This document shows, piece after piece, positions 61,363 through 64,000 of a stretch of 64,000 nucleotides of DNA; position 1 is the stretch's first letter, and every line of letters begins with the position of its first letter. The translations under genes were made by a program, and so were the position numbers. The stretch covers positions 186,001 to 250,000 of the forward strand of contig NZ_PVZG01000009.1 in assembly GCF_003002065.1 (NCBI RefSeq), written 5' to 3'. This DNA is from Pseudosporangium ferrugineum (lineage in GTDB: Bacteria > Actinomycetota > Actinomycetes > Mycobacteriales > Micromonosporaceae). The notes beneath the pieces were generated by a model. That model worked only from the letters and a program-made list of their open reading frames with translations. It was not told where the DNA came from and searched no databases.

Positions 61363-61779
61363 TTACCAAATCCTCGACCGCAGCTCATCGCCCACGAGGT
61401 CTGACATGAGCATCTCATCTCGGACTTCAGTCAGGATCGAATGCTCAAATCCCGGTGTTCGCGCAAATTCAACGAGCCAATTCGCAGCCCGAAGCATCCA
61501 ATATTGACTGCCCGAATTCCATGCCGTTGAGATCGTGACAGAAAACAATGAGTCAATCGCGGGGAAGGCGGGAGTTCGCAACTCACTCCAGTGGCTGTCG
61601 AACTGATCACGGCATTCCGGCAAACTTTTCTCCATGAAGGGCCACATCGGCCTCATCCCTGCGGCTTCCAAGCTCGCTCGTTCTTCGGACTGCGTTCCTA
61701 CGCCGAGCTCTCCGCTCGCCAGCAGGCCGATCCATGCCCCGTCACCCCGGTAGATGACGGGCCTCCATTTTGCGATCAT
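61363..61779 (-). CDS. Hypothetical protein of the toxin/immunity region
   Basis: A 138-residue protein: MIAKWRPVIYRGDGAWIGLL, FEHSILTEVRDEMLMSDLVG. No family recognised; low GC; same strand as the Rhs gene. GTGGGG precedes the ATG at 61779. Confidence 0.5.
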   Translation of the reverse strand: MIAKWRPVIYRGDGAWIGLLASGELGVGTQSEERASLEAAGMRPMWPFMEKSLPECRDQFDSHWSELRTPAFPAIDSLFSVTISTAWNSGSQYWMLRAANWLVEFARTPGFEHSILTEVRDEMLMSDLVGDELRSRIW

Positions 61780-61894
61780 CCCCACGGCCTGCACTCGAAG
61801 TCGAGACCCTTATCACTCAAGAATCCCTGAAACTGCTGACGCAAATCATCGGTCCAGCGACGGCCGTAATATCCACTGTTCTCGGTGAAGACGA

Positions 61895-62114
61895 GCTCAC
61901 CGTTGTCACCAGTACCGCGGCGGCCACCACGACGAACACGGCGGTTATCGGATCAACGTGGACTCCGACTACTTCGACGTCCAGTTGGGCGACGCCGCGG
62001 GCGAGACCACGCTGACCCAGTCGTCGGTGCTGGTGAACCCGCACAACGGCAACCTGCAAGTGCGGTACAACGCGGGCGGGCAGCTCGGCGAGAACTACTG
62101 GAATCCGCTCATCA
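61895..62114 (+). pseudogene. Orphan protein fragment
   Basis: A frame of good codon quality (HHDEHGGYRINVDSDYFDVQ, LGDAAGETTLTQSSVLVNPH, GQLGENYWNPLI) on the opposite strand to its neighbours. It has a GTG (61958) but no ribosome binding site, and continues past ENYWNP into poor codons. I think it is a broken remnant of a protein from a toxin cassette. Confidence 0.4.
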
Positions 62115-62149
62115 GGGCACCCTCGCATGCTCGGGCCTCGCGCGGGAGC

Positions 62150-62506
62150 TCAGCCAGGCTCGGCATCGCCCTTCAGGCCAACGAAAGAGGCGATGTCGTC
62201 GAGGGCGTCTTCGGCGCGCCCTCCTAGGGCCGGATCACTGAGAAGGCCACGCAGCCGGGTCACGATGTCGGGGCTGACGGCGCCGTGCAGACGGCCGACA
62301 TGGCCCATGCAGGTGACCGCCAGCGCCCTCAGCTGGGGGTCGACGGCGGGCCGCAGGCAATCGAGCAGGATCTGTTCGACTCGCCTGCGGTCCGGATCCT
62401 CATAGGTGAGCGCCAGCAGCGCCCGCGTCGAGACCGCGACGTCCGAGTTGGTCAAGTCCTCGGCCCACTCGGCACGCCGCTGGTCGAGAGGCGGGTCCTC
62501 GGTCAC
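62150..62506 (-). CDS. HEAT-like immunity protein coupled to the Rhs toxin
   Basis: A 118-residue all-helical protein (DVAVSTRALLALTYEDPDRR, VDPQLRALAVTCMGHVGRLH) with two to three HEAT-like repeats, a common immunity fold. The GTG at 62506 overlaps the toxin stop (GTGA), the standard toxin-immunity arrangement. The longer frame to 62641 lies inside the toxin gene. Confidence 0.75.
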   Translation of the reverse strand: MTEDPPLDQRRAEWAEDLTNSDVAVSTRALLALTYEDPDRRRVEQILLDCLRPAVDPQLRALAVTCMGHVGRLHGAVSPDIVTRLRGLLSDPALGGRAEDALDDIASFVGLKGDAEPG

Positions 62507-64000
62507 GACGGCAACTCGATCAAGCCGGCCTTGATCGCGTTCCTGAGTGCCGTACGTGCCTTGGCCATGCCCTTGTCCGTATCCAAGTCCGTTCGCACAT
62601 GCCCGTGGAAGACCTCGTTGTACCCGTCCGGAGTCGTGCATCCACAGGGCTCCTTGAGGGTCTGATCCAGGATGACAACGTCACCATTGGAGGGGTCGAT
62701 GCCGACGCGGCGCTCGGATGTGGGCTTGACCTGCACCGAGTTGTCCAACGCACCCTGCCCGTCCTTCGGTTCGGCACTGTTCTCGCCACGGGAAGTGCTC
62801 CGAGACTCGCTCCCGTGTTTGCCTCCCGGCTTGTAGGTCCGTTCACCACAATTGTGCACGAGGACGGCAGTGGCAGTACGACCGGTCAGAACGTAGTACG
62901 TATGGATGTCGGTGACCGTCAGGTTGTGCACCCGCTGACCGAATGTGAGGAATCGCTTCAGCTTCTTGATCCGGACGTCTTTGCCACCGGAGATCCGAAT
63001 GTCGTCCGTCTCAGTCAACTTCGACGCGGGCACCCATCGGTGCAGCGACTCCACCCAGAACGGGTGACCCGCGGTCGCCGTGATCCGGTCGCCGGGACCG
63101 ACGGTGATCTCGACCAGGTCTTTGAGGCCCGTGCCGAGGATGGTCGCCTCGACCGGCTTGGCCGCGGTCTCGCCCGTCTCCGGGTCGGTGGCGAGCACCT
63201 CGTCGCCGACCTGCAGATCCTCGATCGGCTTGGCCGAACCGTCCGCCAGGAACACCTTCGTCCCCGGCACGAAGCTGTTCGTCTCGCAGCTGTCCTTGGC
63301 CTTGCCGCCGCTCGGGTTGTCGCCGTCGGCCTTCTTCGGGGACGTGTCCTTCGCGCCGGAAGGGGCGTCCTTCGGCTTGGCCGGTGGGGCCGGCTTCGGC
63401 GGGGTCGCCGCCTTCGGGGCCGCCGGCGGGACCACGTTGTCCGCGACCTTCGCCGCGTCCTCGGCCTTGTTCGCCGTCTTCGCCGTGTCGACCACCACGT
63501 CGACCGCGTCGATTGCCTCGTCGGCGTAGCGGGCGCCCTTGGCTGCCGTGGCGCCGTAGCCCGCGACCGGGATGGCCGAGGCGAACGAGAGGGCCGAGTC
63601 GACGTAGTTGCCCTCGGCGGCGTACCAGATGCCGTTGGCCACGTCCGCGACCTCGCCGACGACCGGGACCAGGCCGACCACGTCGAGGGCGAGGTGGCCG
63701 ACGTTGCTCCAGCCCCACCAGAGGCCCGTCGGGTCGGGGAACGCGAGCGGGTTGTTGCGGCCGTACGCGTACGCGTTGAGCTGTTGCGGGTCCGTGAAGT
63801 CGACGACCGGGTCGACCGACAGGAATCTGCCGGTGGCCGGGTCGTACTCGCGGGCGCCGAGGTGGGTCAGGCCGGTGACCGCGTCGTTGGTGCCGCCGAC
63901 GAAGCCCTTCTCGCCGGGCCAGGTGCCGGTGCTGCCGCGGACGCCGCCGAACGGCAGGGTGCGGCGCTGGGTCACCTTCGAGTCGGCCGCGTTGACGGAG
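62503..64000 (-). CDS. Rhs/YD-repeat polymorphic toxin with Hint domain (partial, 5' end outside)
   Basis: The C-terminal 498 residues of a large secreted Rhs protein whose start is beyond the window. Order: Rhs core end (LTHLGAREYDPATGRFLSVD, NAYAYGRNNPLAFPDPTGLW), a Pro/Ala/Lys linker, a pretoxin Hint domain (CETNSFVPGTKVFLADGSAK, HTYYVLTGRTATAVLVHNCG, ending in HN as in self-cleaving inteins) and a toxin domain of about 100 residues (RRVGIDPSNGDVVILDQTLK, NEVFHGHVRTDLDTDKG). The toxin tip may be an RNase or NADase type; I cannot name it. Hint probably releases the toxin. Confidence 0.85.
   Translation of the reverse strand, partial: SVNAADSKVTQRRTLPFGGVRGSTGTWPGEKGFVGGTNDAVTGLTHLGAREYDPATGRFLSVDPVVDFTDPQQLNAYAYGRNNPLAFPDPTGLWWGWSNVGHLALDVVGLVPVVGEVADVANGIWYAAEGNYVDSALSFASAIPVAGYGATAAKGARYADEAIDAVDVVVDTAKTANKAEDAAKVADNVVPPAAPKAATPPKPAPPAKPKDAPSGAKDTSPKKADGDNPSGGKAKDSCETNSFVPGTKVFLADGSAKPIEDLQVGDEVLATDPETGETAAKPVEATILGTGLKDLVEITVGPGDRITATAGHPFWVESLHRWVPASKLTETDDIRISGGKDVRIKKLKRFLTFGQRVHNLTVTDIHTYYVLTGRTATAVLVHNCGERTYKPGGKHGSESRSTSRGENSAEPKDGQGALDNSVQVKPTSERRVGIDPSNGDVVILDQTLKEPCGCTTPDGYNEVFHGHVRTDLDTDKGMAKARTALRNAIKAGLIELPS

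Overview
The window is high-GC actinobacterial chromosome. It carries a mycothiol S-conjugate amidase, many GTG starts, an AICE-type mobile element (actinomycete integrative and conjugative element) and a bldA-type tRNA-Leu(UAA). Gene content suits Micromonosporaceae (Actinoplanes-like), but the genus is inference.

Layout. 0-8.7 kb: housekeeping genes, namely a small membrane protein, mca, a DUF4307 protein, greA, a likely minus-strand operon metB-amidase-ilvA, a HIT protein and msrA. 8.7-22.25 kb: a roughly 13.5 kb element inserted INSIDE msrA. It carries a rep module (RecA-like helicase and primase-polymerase), an orphan cytosine methyltransferase, small coupled genes, a TraB/FtsK translocase, membrane and regulatory genes, a cysteine hydrolase, a large serine integrase and, at its right end, a small membrane protein plus a TIR protein. 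The insertion shows in the MsrA reading frame: the MsrA C-terminal coding sequence reappears at 22.26 kb and again, degraded, at 23.16 kb. So two right-hand junctions are stacked, separated by about 0.9 kb that holds a DUF2510 protein. 23.3-36.4 kb: NYN protein, CYTH-CHAD protein, PPK2 kinase, RNase Z behind a structured leader, GNAT, HtrA-like protease, cystathionine beta-synthase, two SGNH hydrolases and a thiolase. 36.4-36.9 kb: tandem-repeat island. 37-50 kb: Bax-inhibitor-like membrane protein, two quinone oxidoreductases each divergent from its regulator (TetR, MarR) with visible operator palindromes, a secreted protease cluster, a two-component system with an unusual double sensor kinase, and a PucR regulator flanked by two similar secreted proteins. 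50-60 kb: lipoproteins, tRNA-Leu(UAA), NDH-2, a MoxR/DUF58/DUF4129 operon, a uracil-DNA glycosylase and a PadR/HAAS pair. 60-64 kb: an Rhs/Hint polymorphic toxin running off the right edge, with several immunity-like genes downstream of it.

Most interesting. (1) The msrA attachment site can be reconstructed; the element supplies MsrA with a replacement C-terminus that again contains a cysteine. (2) The right-end cargo includes a TIR protein with a UvrD/PcrA-type Tudor-like domain and a C-terminal tip identical to the SSB C-terminal peptide (DDDIPF), a combination I do not recognise from described TIR systems. (3) A relic of a second rep gene lies beside the integrase, a scar of module exchange between related elements.
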